Positions 1-7,359 of a stretch of DNA of 23,072 nt are shown piece after piece. The position numbers were made by a program, and so were the translations under genes. The stretch is taken from the NCBI GenBank assembly GCA_964528035.1, contig CAZGQY010000048.1, forward strand, positions 1 through 23,072, given 5' to 3'. Under the pieces are notes generated by a model. The model was not told the origin of the DNA. It saw nothing but the letters and a program-made list of their open reading frames with translations, and did not search any database. Position 1 is the first letter of the stretch, and every line of letters begins with the position of its first letter. This DNA comes from CAZGQY01 sp964528035 (GTDB lineage: Bacteria; Pseudomonadota; Gammaproteobacteria; Methylococcales; UBA1147).

Positions 1-1
1 G

Positions 2-262
2 GAAGGAAAATGCCCGAAGGATACCGTACACCGACAGGTGAAATACCTAAACAACCGCGTTGAAGCCGATCACGGCAAACTCAAACGGCTCATCAACCCT
101 GTGCGCGGGCTCAAATCCCTGAAGACAGCATATGCCACCATCAAAGGGTTTGAAGTCATTCGTCTGTTTAGAAAAGGAAAGATGAATACCTGGATAAACG
201 GGCAAGGACTACCAGGAGAAATCCGCCTTATTGAAAGACAGTTCGAGACCTACACCGCATAA
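2..262 (+). CDS. IS6-family transposase, C-terminal part (5' truncated by window edge)
   Basis: The frame is open from the first bases, so this is the last 86 residues of a longer gene and not a small gene starting at the internal GTG at 38. The stretch HRQVKYLNNRVEADHGKLKR is typical of IS6/IS26 DDE transposases; the Glu in NNRVEADH is the last catalytic acid of the DDE triad. The following LINPVRGLKSLKTAYATIKG and the FEVIRLFRKG segment also match the C-terminal end of the family. It would catalyse replicative (cointegrate-forming) transposition. The first two catalytic Asp residues lie outside the window, so I cannot say whether the gene is intact. The stop at 260-262 is followed by the inverted repeat at 302-315, as expected. 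Confidence 0.88.
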   Translation, partial: EGKCPKDTVHRQVKYLNNRVEADHGKLKRLINPVRGLKSLKTAYATIKGFEVIRLFRKGKMNTWINGQGLPGEIRLIERQFETYTA

Positions 263-301
263 TCAATCCTATCAAAGACATTTCTCTGGCTTTTCTAAGT
301 T

Positions 302-315
302 TTTGCAACAGGGCC
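302..315 (+). repeat. Right terminal inverted repeat of the IS6-family element
   Basis: TTTGCAACAGGGCC is nearly identical to the 14-bp right inverted repeat of IS26. It lies 40 bp beyond the transposase stop, the expected place. The partner repeat is outside the window. Confidence 0.82.
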
Positions 316-412
316 ATATTTCTTTAGTGCTACAGACAATTTAAATTTACAGAAAATGTTGTGAACTATTGCGGCTTATCATTTCTGAGTGTCCCGAAAT
401 TGTCCCGCAGAC

Positions 413-446
413 ATAAAAAAAGCACTTCGATTTCTCGTAAGTGCTT
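413..446 (-). terminator. Rho-independent terminator after tRNA-Lys
   Basis: On the minus strand the stem AAGCACTT / AAGTGCTT, with inner CGA/TCG pairing and a short loop, is followed directly by a run of seven T. It starts about 9 nt beyond the CCA end of tRNA-Lys and would end the tRNA transcript, possibly together with read-through from the queC side. Confidence 0.85.
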
Positions 447-454
447 GAATAATT

Positions 455-530
455 TGGTGGGTCGTGAGCGATTCGAACGCTCGACCATCGCCTTAAAAGG
501 GCGGTGCTCTACCAGCTGAGCTAACGACCC
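455..530 (-). tRNA. tRNA-Lys (anticodon UUU)
   Basis: The 76-nt gene reads GGGTCGTTAGCTCAGCTGG at the 5' end and CACGACCCACCA at the 3' end, so CCA is encoded. The acceptor stem GGGTCGT/ACGACCC is fully paired, the T loop TTCGAAT is standard, and the anticodon loop is CTTTTAA with anticodon TTT. The anticodon stem pairs in four positions; the pair next to the variable side (27:43) is a C-A mismatch. The gene follows queC, as in Pseudomonas, where this tRNA-Lys is a known integration site for genomic islands. Here an IS6 element ends 140 bp beyond its 3' end. Confidence 0.97.
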
Positions 531-544
531 CACTGAGCCGGGAT

Positions 545-572
545 ATGTTACCTTAATATTAAAAAAACGCAA
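545..572 (-). promoter_or_regulatory. Candidate sigma-70 promoter of tRNA-Lys
   Basis: On the minus strand TTGCGT (567-572) and TAACAT (545-550) are separated by 16 nt and end 14 nt before the mature tRNA 5' end. The segment between the -10 and the tRNA contains CCCGG, a GC-rich stretch that could be a stringent-type discriminator. The hexamers match the consensus only partly (3/6 and 4/6), so this rests mostly on position. Confidence 0.4.
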
Positions 573-623
573 GTATAAAGCAAGAATCAGCCATCGACAT
601 CCAGATCAAGTCTCCATTAGACA

Positions 624-1310
624 TTAACTTTGGTAACGCGTCGGGTCGGCGACTCCGGCTGTGACAAACCCTTCTTTTCTTAATCGGCAGGATTCGCAAA
701 CACCACAGGCATACCCGGATTCATCAGCGGAATAGCAGGACACTGTGGTCGAATAATCCACACCCAATTCACTACCTATTTTGATTATTTCGGCTTTACT
801 CAGATCAATCAAAGGGGTCTTTATGGCAATACGCTGGCCCTCGATTCCCGCCTTGGTTGCAAGATTAGCAAGCTCCTGGAAGGATTGGATATATTCCGGG
901 CGACAATCCGGATAACCGGAATAATCCACAGCATTCACGCCGATAAAAATATCATGCGCATGCAGCACTTCAGCCCAGCCCAGTGCAAATGCAAGAAATA
1001 TTGTATTCCTGGCTGGCACATACGTGACGGGTATTCCATCTCCCGGTTGGCTGGGAACAGCAATACTCTCATCGGTCAATGCCGACCCACCAATCGAATT
1101 CAAACCAACTGGAATCACCTTACTCGATTGCAGAGCGTATCTTTTTACAATCACTTTCGCTGCATTGAGTTCCGCACTATGTCGCTGGCCATAATCAAAA
1201 CTCAAGGCATGACAATCAAAGCCCTGCTGGATAGCTAACGCCAGAACTGTTAAGGAATCAAGCCCTCCTGACAATAACACAACCGCTTTAGGTTTTTCGC
1301 GACTGTTCAT
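624..1310 (-). CDS. queC: 7-cyano-7-deazaguanine synthase QueC
   Basis: QueC converts 7-carboxy-7-deazaguanine to preQ0 using ATP and ammonia, a cytosolic step towards queuosine in tRNA. The PP-loop ATPase motif SGGLDS is at residues 14-19. The C-terminal zinc site is Cys192, then CGVCESC with Cys202, 205 and 208. SGYPDCRPEY (131-140) is also family-typical. Length is 228 residues, close to the 231 of E. coli. I chose the ATG at 1310 because it overlaps the queE stop as ATGA. A GTG seven codons earlier is possible but would lie deeper inside queE. It is the last protein gene of the block before tRNA-Lys. Confidence 0.96.
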   Translation of the reverse strand: MNSREKPKAVVLLSGGLDSLTVLALAIQQGFDCHALSFDYGQRHSAELNAAKVIVKRYALQSSKVIPVGLNSIGGSALTDESIAVPSQPGDGIPVTYVPARNTIFLAFALGWAEVLHAHDIFIGVNAVDYSGYPDCRPEYIQSFQELANLATKAGIEGQRIAIKTPLIDLSKAEIIKIGSELGVDYSTTVSCYSADESGYACGVCESCRLRKEGFVTAGVADPTRYQS

Positions 1311-1942
1311 CGTCCGGCAATATTTCCCCACAAAATTTTATGCAGTTGAATCTGAAAGCGTACCGGCAACTGATCACTGAGGATGTAATCTGCTAACTCT
1401 CCCGGAGGGCATCGATCCGCAACAGGAGAAAACAACACTTCACAACGTTCGTTAATACTGTATTTTTTCAATACGCCTTTAGACCACTCATAATCTTCCC
1501 GGTCAGCTACAACAAACTTGACCTGATCTTTTTTATCCAAATATTCCAAATTGTCGTAACGATTACGCTGCTGCTCACCCGAGCTGGGCGTTTTCAGATC
1601 CATAACCTTTGTTACATTAGGATCAACCACGGAAATATCTATCGCACCGCTGGTTTCGAGTGCAACGTGAAAACCCTCTTGTAGCAATCTATCGAGCAAT
1701 TCAGGACACTTTTTCTGTGCCAAAGGCTCGCCCCCTGTGACCGTCACATAGGGAGTTGCGTATTGTCTTGTCTGCGCCACAATATCATCGATTGACACAC
1801 GCTCACCACCAAAAAATGCGTATTCAGTATCGCAGTATGTACAACGCAACGGGCAACCCGTCAGCCGAATAAACACTGTGGGCATACCCACTGTATTTGA
1901 TTCACCCTGGATAGAATGGAATATTTCGGTAATTCGCAGCAC
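1307..1942 (-). CDS. queE: 7-carboxy-7-deazaguanine synthase QueE (radical SAM)
   Basis: QueE rearranges 6-carboxy-tetrahydropterin to 7-carboxy-7-deazaguanine, the step before QueC. The radical SAM cluster motif is C30-x3-C34-x2-C37 in GCPLRCTYCDTEYAF, and a GGEPL motif follows near residue 70. The N-terminus LRITEIFHSIQGES matches the family start. Length is 211 residues. The start is GTG (1940-1942) with a poor Shine-Dalgarno sequence. The frame stays open a little further upstream without an ATG, so the exact start is uncertain. It ends in an ATGA overlap with queC. queD, the preceding enzyme, is not in the window. Confidence 0.95.
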   Translation of the reverse strand: MLRITEIFHSIQGESNTVGMPTVFIRLTGCPLRCTYCDTEYAFFGGERVSIDDIVAQTRQYATPYVTVTGGEPLAQKKCPELLDRLLQEGFHVALETSGAIDISVVDPNVTKVMDLKTPSSGEQQRNRYDNLEYLDKKDQVKFVVADREDYEWSKGVLKKYSINERCEVLFSPVADRCPPGELADYILSDQLPVRFQIQLHKILWGNIAGR

Positions 1943-1986
1943 TTCAGGAACTGGAATATTAAATTTTTCTACAGTCAGACAATATC

Positions 1987-2823
1987 CTAATGCCTTTCAC
2001 TTTTTATGCGTTTTAATCTTTGATCTGCCAGGCGAGCGGCATTGCTTTCCGGATAAGCCTTAATGACCGACTTCAAGTTCTTTTTTGAAGCTTTCCATCG
2101 CCCTTGCTCATAATCAATAAAGCCCAGTTTTAGCATTGCGTCGGGTACTTTTTCACTTTCCTTGTAATTCTCGATAACCGCGTCGAAACTGCCTCTTGCC
2201 GCATCAAAATTACGCAGCACATAGTAAGTTTCACCCAACCAATATTGAGAATTGTCTGCATAATTACTGTCTGGATATTTATTTAATACCGCGGTAAATT
2301 CCGCAATCGCATCATCATAGAGACCATTGTTTAATAATCCAAAAGCCTGGTTATAGGCATCCTCATCACTGCCTGATTTGACAGCAGGACTTTTTTTAGC
2401 AAGCTCTGTTGCATCGACGACTTTATTGGGCTTTTGTACTGGCTGTTCTTCTTTAACCTGCACAGGTGGCGCAGCGTCTACATTACTCAAATCCTGCGTA
2501 TTATCACCCCCCTGGCTGATACTCGAGCTGGGTGCGCCACCATTTTCCAGGTCAAGCAGTCGCTTATCCAAATCAAGATATAAATCTTTCTGACGCTTTT
2601 GCATACCCTCTACCTTATGCATCAAAGTTTCCATTTCACCACGCATCTGCTGAAGGTCGGATTGCAATCGCTCAGTTTTTTCCACCATATCAAGAAAGAC
2701 TTTACTGGAAAGCCTCTGCTCCAGACGATCAAGTCGTCGAGCCATATTCTCAGAGGTCGCGGATTGAGCAAATACTGCTGCTGACATAACGGTCAGCAGC
2801 ATCCCTAACAAAATTCTATTCAT
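1987..2823 (-). CDS. cpoB: Tol-Pal system protein CpoB (YbgF)
   Basis: CpoB is a periplasmic protein that coordinates Tol-Pal constriction with peptidoglycan synthesis in E. coli. A signal peptide (MNRILLGMLLTVMSAAVFA, cleavage before QS) is followed by a coiled-coil region of about 70 residues (MARRLDRLEQRL onwards, the trimerisation part of the family). Next comes a low-complexity Ser/Pro/Val linker, then three TPR-like repeats from about residue 155, beginning DAYNQAFGLLNNGLYDDAIA. An in-frame TTG two codons upstream would extend the protein, but the ATG at 2823 gives a clean signal peptide. The gene starts 2 nt after the pal stop, as in other tol-pal operons. Confidence 0.94.
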   Translation of the reverse strand: MNRILLGMLLTVMSAAVFAQSATSENMARRLDRLEQRLSSKVFLDMVEKTERLQSDLQQMRGEMETLMHKVEGMQKRQKDLYLDLDKRLLDLENGGAPSSSISQGGDNTQDLSNVDAAPPVQVKEEQPVQKPNKVVDATELAKKSPAVKSGSDEDAYNQAFGLLNNGLYDDAIAEFTAVLNKYPDSNYADNSQYWLGETYYVLRNFDAARGSFDAVIENYKESEKVPDAMLKLGFIDYEQGRWKASKKNLKSVIKAYPESNAARLADQRLKRIKSERH

Positions 2824-2825
2824 AT

Positions 2826-3377
2826 TCAATATCCCGGATATTTAATCTCCACCCGACGATTCAACTGCCAGGCTCGATCATCGTGCCCACCAGACGCAGG
2901 TTTTTCTTCTCCATAACTCATTGTACGTATCTGGCCGTCTCGGACTCCTTGAATCACCAACATCCGCGCAATTGACTTCGCCCGCTGTTCACCCAGGGCG
3001 ATATTATACTCCCGTGAACCACGTTCATCGGCATGACCTTCAAGAGTCACCTGGATTGACGAATTAGCAGCCAGATAGCGTGCATGCGCAGCCACTACAG
3101 ATTGATATTCGGGTTTTATTTCCGCGCTGTCGTACATAAAATAAATAACGCGCTTGTATAAAGGACTCTGCGGATCGTCAAGTGGATTTCCCCCTCCAGA
3201 ATAGCCAGAATCAAGCCCCTGGACATCCGCGCCCGATGCATTCGCTCCACCACTGACAGAAGCATCTGAACCCGCCTGTCCGGATTGATAATCCTCGTCG
3301 TCAATAGCTGTGGTCTCGCAACCACCAACAACGAAAGCAAATACCACAATAAACAGTCCAATGACGATAGTTTTCAT
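2826..3377 (-). CDS. pal: Peptidoglycan-associated lipoprotein Pal
   Basis: Pal is the outer-membrane lipoprotein that binds peptidoglycan and TolB. With the ATG at 3377 the protein has 183 residues and starts MKTIVIGLFIVVFAFVVGGC; the Cys in VGGC is the lipidation site. GAGGAG lies 7 nt upstream (3385-3390) and fixes this start over a longer frame beginning at 3392. After a Gly/Ser/Asp-rich linker comes the OmpA-like domain with TLEGHADERGSREYN, which binds diaminopimelate, and QLNRRVEIKY at the end. The 93-nt gap after tolB could hold a separate promoter, as reported for pal in other bacteria, but I see no clear hexamer pair. Confidence 0.96.
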   Translation of the reverse strand: MKTIVIGLFIVVFAFVVGGCETTAIDDEDYQSGQAGSDASVSGGANASGADVQGLDSGYSGGGNPLDDPQSPLYKRVIYFMYDSAEIKPEYQSVVAAHARYLAANSSIQVTLEGHADERGSREYNIALGEQRAKSIARMLVIQGVRDGQIRTMSYGEEKPASGGHDDRAWQLNRRVEIKYPGY

Positions 3378-3384
3378 TAATACT

Positions 3385-3390
3385 CTCCTC
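3385..3390 (-). promoter_or_regulatory. Strong ribosome binding site deciding the pal start
   Basis: GAGGAG on the minus strand stands 7 nt before the ATG at 3377. It supports high expression of pal and excludes the upstream in-frame start. Confidence 0.8.
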
Positions 3391-3470
3391 AAACATTTGT
3401 TGGATCAAAATAGATCCTGATGCATTTCGATTGAAACACACTTAATTTTTTATCTTCACGCGACACCAGA

Positions 3471-4766
3471 CTATGGAGACCAGGCGGGTTCCTGTACCTC
3501 GCCTGCATCCAAAACCAGGCGTTGACGTACACGCCCATCCACAGAAACTGCGGAAAGCTGGCCCTGACTCCCTTTCCTGGTTGCGTAAAGGATCATGCTA
3601 CCATTCGGTGCGAAACTCGGCGCTTCGTCCAAACCTCCGTCGGTTAGTACTCGAAAAAAACCGCTACTCCGGTCAAGCACACCAATTTGATAACCCTGAC
3701 CTCCACGATGCACCATGGCGACCAGATTACCGTCTGGAGATAAAGTCGCCGCCGCGTTATAACTTCCTTCAAAGGTCAATCGCCTGACTGTCCCGCCATC
3801 CAGGGCGACCGAATAGAGCTGGGGTTTGCCTCCTCGATCAGAAGTAAAGACAATACTGCGACCATCGGGGGACCAAACTGGTTCCGTATCAATTGAATAG
3901 CTGCGCGTCAGTTTGCGTAAGGATCGAGAATCTATATCGAGGATATAAATATCCGGCTCACCGTCTTTGGACAGCGTAAGAGCCAACTGACGACCATCCG
4001 GAGACCAGGCCGGAGCCCCGTTTATACCAGGATAGGAAGCCACCAATTCACGTTGCCCACTACTCACGGTCTGAATATAGACCGCTGATAATTTCTTCTC
4101 AAAAGACACATATGCTATACGGCTTCCATCCGCTGACCAGGCGGGTGACATGATGGGTTCACGTGATGTCAGTATCGTTTGTGGATTGTAACCATCCGCA
4201 TCGGCCACCTGTAATCTATATTTTCGTGACTTATTCTTTCCTTGAGCAACAGTCACATAAGCAATCCGTGTACTGAACACTCCCGGAGTGCCTGTGATGG
4301 TCTGATAGATTATATCGGCTATCTTGTGAGCAGTTCTTCTCAATTGGGATTTGGAACTGGGTATGCGCAAACCACTCAACCGTTGCTGCTTAAAAACATC
4401 AAACAAACGAAATTCAATAATATAATTTTTGGCAGACACTCGTTCCACACGACCGATGACCAGATTTTCCTGAGCCAAAGCCTGCCAGTTACGGAATTTA
4501 ATCTGGCTGGCATCAACCGGATTCGACAACATATCGCGCAGCGCTAAAGATTTGAAGCCACCGGTACGCTCCAAATCCGCCTGAATGATTCCACGCACAT
4601 ACTTAGATACGCCTTCCGCTCCCTGATCCTCCACAAACGGTACAATTGCAATTGGCACAGCACCCTCGGCACCACCTGTAATTTCTATCGTCAGTTGCGC
4701 ATTTACCGATCCTGAAAAAATCAAAATCAAGCACAAATTTATGATACGAATAGCCGATCTATACAC
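3471..4766 (-). CDS. tolB: Tol-Pal system beta-propeller protein TolB
   Basis: TolB is periplasmic and passes between Pal and TolA. I start at the GTG at 4764-4766, which has GGGAG 6 nt upstream and gives a 431-residue protein (E. coli 430). The signal peptide runs through LCLILIFSGSVNA, and the mature N-terminus begins QLTIEITGG, the TolA-binding end. The N-terminal alpha/beta domain spans roughly residues 25-165. The rest is a six-bladed propeller with WSPDG-type repeats (PAWSADG, PAWSPDG, PVWSPDG, TLSPDG, SFAPNG) ending PAWSP. A TTG-started frame 12 codons longer exists but lacks a good ribosome binding site. Confidence 0.96.
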   Translation of the reverse strand: MYRSAIRIINLCLILIFSGSVNAQLTIEITGGAEGAVPIAIVPFVEDQGAEGVSKYVRGIIQADLERTGGFKSLALRDMLSNPVDASQIKFRNWQALAQENLVIGRVERVSAKNYIIEFRLFDVFKQQRLSGLRIPSSKSQLRRTAHKIADIIYQTITGTPGVFSTRIAYVTVAQGKNKSRKYRLQVADADGYNPQTILTSREPIMSPAWSADGSRIAYVSFEKKLSAVYIQTVSSGQRELVASYPGINGAPAWSPDGRQLALTLSKDGEPDIYILDIDSRSLRKLTRSYSIDTEPVWSPDGRSIVFTSDRGGKPQLYSVALDGGTVRRLTFEGSYNAAATLSPDGNLVAMVHRGGQGYQIGVLDRSSGFFRVLTDGGLDEAPSFAPNGSMILYATRKGSQGQLSAVSVDGRVRQRLVLDAGEVQEPAWSP

Positions 4767-4772
4767 GCCGAA

Positions 4773-4777
4773 CTCCC
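4773..4777 (-). promoter_or_regulatory. Ribosome binding site supporting the GTG start of tolB
   Basis: GGGAG lies 6 nt before the GTG at 4766. The resulting N-terminus is a normal signal peptide, whereas the longer TTG frame adds 12 residues without such a site. Confidence 0.6.
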
Positions 4778-4882
4778 AATTTTTCAAAATCAATAGCTTC
4801 AATAGACACCTAAATCAGACACAGCAAACTCACAGATACCCAGCCTATAACCAGCCGCGACCCGAGCCCAAACCAGTACGAT

Positions 4883-5857
4883 TCACGAATCAGGCTTAAA
4901 CTCAAAATCAAAATTCCTGAATAATGAAAATAACTCACTCCCAGCAGGCAAGGGCAAGGGGGATGCTTTTAAAACAGCCACTTCGGCTGATCGATCAAAC
5001 GCTGAATTACCACTGCTTCGAGTCACACGGGCGGCGATGACTTCTCCACCGGGAATTAATTTGACTTGAATTCGGCACGTTAAACCCTGTAGAGCCGTAG
5101 TCGGCCGCAACCAGTTACGATTCACTTTTTGCTGAATCAAAGCTTTAGCATCCGCAATCGCTTTTTGTGAACGCGCTGCAGCAGCACGCTTTTGTTCTTG
5201 TACCTTTCTGTTTCGCTCGGCTGCTGCCTTTTTCTCAGCAGCTTGTTGAGCAGCCGCCTTGTCCCTGGCTGCCTGCTTATCTGCAGCACGTTTTTCCGCC
5301 GCTTTTTTTTCTTCGGCCAGGCGTTCCTGCTCAAGCTGGCGTTTTTCCTCTTCGGCCTCACGTTTTTGTTTTAACTCAGCCAAACGTTGTGACTCAATTT
5401 GTCGCGCCTTTTTTGCTTTTTGGTTTTGTCGTTTAATTTCCGCGAGTCTTTGCTGTTCCTGTTGTTTTTCCTCCCGGAGTCGCTCAATACGTTCTAATTC
5501 GGCTTGTTGCTCAAGTTTGTTTTGTTCCGCTTGCTGCTGAGCGCGCTGCTTTTCGATTTTATTTTTTTCCTGTAGTTGCGTCAAACGCTGAGCTTCGTCA
5601 CGCCGAGCCTTTTCAACACGCTCTTGACGTAACTGTTCCTGAGCCCGCTTATTTTCCTCCTGCAGTTTTAATTTCTCGACTTCTGCCTGTACCTTGGTTT
5701 CATCCAGAACTGTCGCATTGACAGTTTCCGGGATCGGCGGTTGCGCAAGTTGTTGAGTGGAATTGGAAAAACTGACAAAGAATAGTGCGATGATCAACCC
5801 ATGAAACAATACTGAAAAACTGAACGGTGAGCCAAAACGTCTCAGTGTCTCTCTCAT
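4883..5857 (-). CDS. tolA: Cell envelope integrity protein TolA
   Basis: TolA spans the periplasm and passes proton-motive energy from TolQR to TolB-Pal. Domain I is a single membrane helix (about residues 14-32, FSVLFHGLIIALFFVSF), including the SxxxH pattern (S15, H19 region) known to contact TolQR. Domain II (about 45-230) is a long helix rich in Glu, Lys, Gln, Arg and Ala. Domain III (about 230-324) is the TonB-like C-terminal fold, with VNRNWLRP and a GEVIAARVTRSSGN segment followed by SAEVAVLKASPLPLP. Length is 324 residues, shorter than the 421 of E. coli, mostly in domain II. ATG overlaps the tolR stop as ATGA. No terminator is seen in the 116 nt before tolB. Confidence 0.95.
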   Translation of the reverse strand: MRETLRRFGSPFSFSVLFHGLIIALFFVSFSNSTQQLAQPPIPETVNATVLDETKVQAEVEKLKLQEENKRAQEQLRQERVEKARRDEAQRLTQLQEKNKIEKQRAQQQAEQNKLEQQAELERIERLREEKQQEQQRLAEIKRQNQKAKKARQIESQRLAELKQKREAEEEKRQLEQERLAEEKKAAEKRAADKQAARDKAAAQQAAEKKAAAERNRKVQEQKRAAAARSQKAIADAKALIQQKVNRNWLRPTTALQGLTCRIQVKLIPGGEVIAARVTRSSGNSAFDRSAEVAVLKASPLPLPAGSELFSLFRNFDFEFKPDS

Positions 5858-6279
5858 GGTTGCAACGGTTGCGTCATCAGACCGACGCCCGTGACTCCTG
5901 CCTGTTTCAATACTGCCATCACCGTAACCACTTTACCGTAGCCTACTTTGGTGTCACCACGGATTAACACCGCGGTATCGGGTTTATGACGCAATACCGC
6001 AGCCACTTTCAATGTCAATTCATCGCGACTAACGGGTTCATCCTGGCGATCTCCTATATCCAAAAAATAGTCACCATCGATATTTACTGAAACAACCAGA
6101 GGCGGGCTTTTCTCATGCGAAACCGTCTTTGCCTGAGCATTTGGAAGTTCAACGTCAACGCCTGTTTGCAGTAAGGGCGCCGTTATCATGAAGATGATCA
6201 GCAAAACCAGGGTTACATCGATATAGGGTACTACATTGATTTCCGCCATGGGCCGCCTGCGAGAAGTACGCCCTATCAT
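5854..6279 (-). CDS. tolR: Tol-Pal system protein TolR (ExbD family)
   Basis: TolR has one N-terminal membrane helix that carries the conserved proton-channel Asp (Asp21 in NVVPYIDVTLVLLIIFMIT), then a periplasmic ExbD-like domain ending GVGLMTQPLQP. Length is 141 residues, as in E. coli (142). It forms the TolQ-TolR motor in the inner membrane. It overlaps both tolQ and tolA by ATGA, so translation of the three is probably coupled. Confidence 0.96.
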   Translation of the reverse strand: MIGRTSRRRPMAEINVVPYIDVTLVLLIIFMITAPLLQTGVDVELPNAQAKTVSHEKSPPLVVSVNIDGDYFLDIGDRQDEPVSRDELTLKVAAVLRHKPDTAVLIRGDTKVGYGKVVTVMAVLKQAGVTGVGLMTQPLQP

Positions 6280-6953
6280 GACGCATGAGCCTTGCGTTGC
6301 AAAAGACTCACAAATTCTTCCATGAAGATTTCATAACGATTGGACAGACGATCTGTACGCGTAACAAAACGATTGTATGCGATCACAGCAGGTATCGCAG
6401 CAAAAAGCCCCATGGCAGTGGCCACAAGCGCTTCTGAAATCCCCGGAGCGACCATCGCCAAAGTCGCCTGTTGCACATTGCCCAAGGCTCGAAAAGAATT
6501 CATAATTCCCCAGACCGTACCAAACAAACCGATGTATGGACTTATTGAACCCACGGTCGCAAGGAACGGCAGGTGTTCGTCGAGCAGTTCCAATTCCCGC
6601 GCCAATGCAATTCGCATCGCTCGCTGCGAACCTTCCACAACGGCGTTGCTATCAATATCCGCTTGTTGAATTAAACGTGCGTATTCCCGGTATCCCGCCA
6701 GGAAAATGTTTTCAACACCTTCACTTTCGTAGTGTTTGGTCGACAATTGCTTGTACAGATCAGCAAGATCTATCCCTGACCAGAAGCGCGCTTCGAAAGA
6801 TTCAGTAACAATAATCGCTGCTTTTAAATCCCTTCGCCTGGAAAAGATAAAAGTCCAGGAAACTAAAGATGCCAGCACCAGGAGCAGCATAACCAATTGA
6901 ACAACAACGCTGGCATCCAGAATTAATTGAAAAAACGAACTTTCAGGAGTCAT
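6276..6953 (-). CDS. tolQ: Tol-Pal system protein TolQ (ExbB/MotA family)
   Basis: TolQ is a proton-channel protein with three membrane helices: about residues 14-34, then a pair around 130-155 and 165-190. The conserved segments FLATVGSISPYIGLFGTVWG and ISEALVATAMGLFAAIPAVI, characteristic of the family, are present. Length is 225 residues (E. coli 230). The gene starts inside the last codons of ybgC (11-nt overlap) and ends by ATGA overlap with tolR. Confidence 0.96.
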   Translation of the reverse strand: MTPESSFFQLILDASVVVQLVMLLLVLASLVSWTFIFSRRRDLKAAIIVTESFEARFWSGIDLADLYKQLSTKHYESEGVENIFLAGYREYARLIQQADIDSNAVVEGSQRAMRIALARELELLDEHLPFLATVGSISPYIGLFGTVWGIMNSFRALGNVQQATLAMVAPGISEALVATAMGLFAAIPAVIAYNRFVTRTDRLSNRYEIFMEEFVSLLQRKAHAS

Positions 6954-7359
6954 TTCTTAAATGTTTCAATAACCGATCGGGGATTCCACATGGCCGCATG
7001 CTTTGCTCACCAACACAGGCAATTCGGATCTCTCCCTGACACAGAACCTCATCATTTTTATCGCTAAGAAAAACCTTCTGATTAAACACCAGGCTGGCTC
7101 GCCTGACAGTAACAATATCGGCGCTAATCGATAAGCTCTGGTTAAATCGAGCCGGTTTGAGGTACTCTGCCTGAACCGAGCGAACAGCAAAGATCACACC
7201 CTCCCGGTCACGAAGAGTATCCTGCTCGAAACCCAGGCTTCGCAACCACTCTGTACGCGCACGCTCAAAAAACTTAAGATAATTTGCGTAATAGACAACA
7301 CCCCCGGAATCCGTATCTTCGTAATAGACCCGAATCGGCCACCGAAAGTTCTTGTTCAT
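6943..7359 (-). CDS. ybgC: Tol-Pal system-associated acyl-CoA thioesterase YbgC
   Basis: YbgC is a small hotdog-fold thioesterase encoded at the head of tol-pal operons and thought to act on acyl-CoA or acyl-ACP linked to phospholipid synthesis. The active-site region RVYYEDTDSGGVVYYANYL contains the catalytic Asp (Asp17, equivalent to Asp18 in E. coli). ERARTEWLRSLG follows, as expected. The position that is His in E. coli (VVYH) is Tyr here (VVYY). Length is 138 residues. ATG overlaps the ruvB stop as ATGA, tying the tol genes to the ruv genes. Confidence 0.94.
   Translation of the reverse strand: MNKNFRWPIRVYYEDTDSGGVVYYANYLKFFERARTEWLRSLGFEQDTLRDREGVIFAVRSVQAEYLKPARFNQSLSISADIVTVRRASLVFNQKVFLSDKNDEVLCQGEIRIACVGEQSMRPCGIPDRLLKHLRNDS

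Larger units (their letters stand above)
1..315 (+). mobile_element. Right end of an IS6/IS26-family insertion sequence (left part outside window)
   Basis: The window opens inside the transposase gene of an IS6-family element. About 40 bp after the transposase stop lies TTTGCAACAGGGCC, which differs at one position from the right terminal repeat known for IS26 (TTTGCAACAGTGCC). I place the end of the element at 315. IS6-family members usually make 8-bp target duplications, so 316-323 (ATATTTCT) would be the duplicated target if the copy is intact. This cannot be tested because the left end is missing. Confidence 0.88.

Noticed and set aside
366..572. Open frame on the minus strand over the tRNA-Lys region
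   Set aside because: It is a translation of the tRNA gene and its terminator; the clover-leaf and terminator explain the sequence fully.
3402..3417. Small hairpin GGATC/GATCC upstream of pal
   Set aside because: A 5-bp stem with a 6-nt loop and no T tract is too weak to call a terminator or regulator.
5137..5540. Several open frames on both strands inside tolA
   Set aside because: They are by-products of the repetitive Lys/Glu/Ala/Gln-rich helix codons. Their translations are low-complexity Ser/Phe/Cys or Lys/Arg strings without a ribosome binding site, and tolA is certain.
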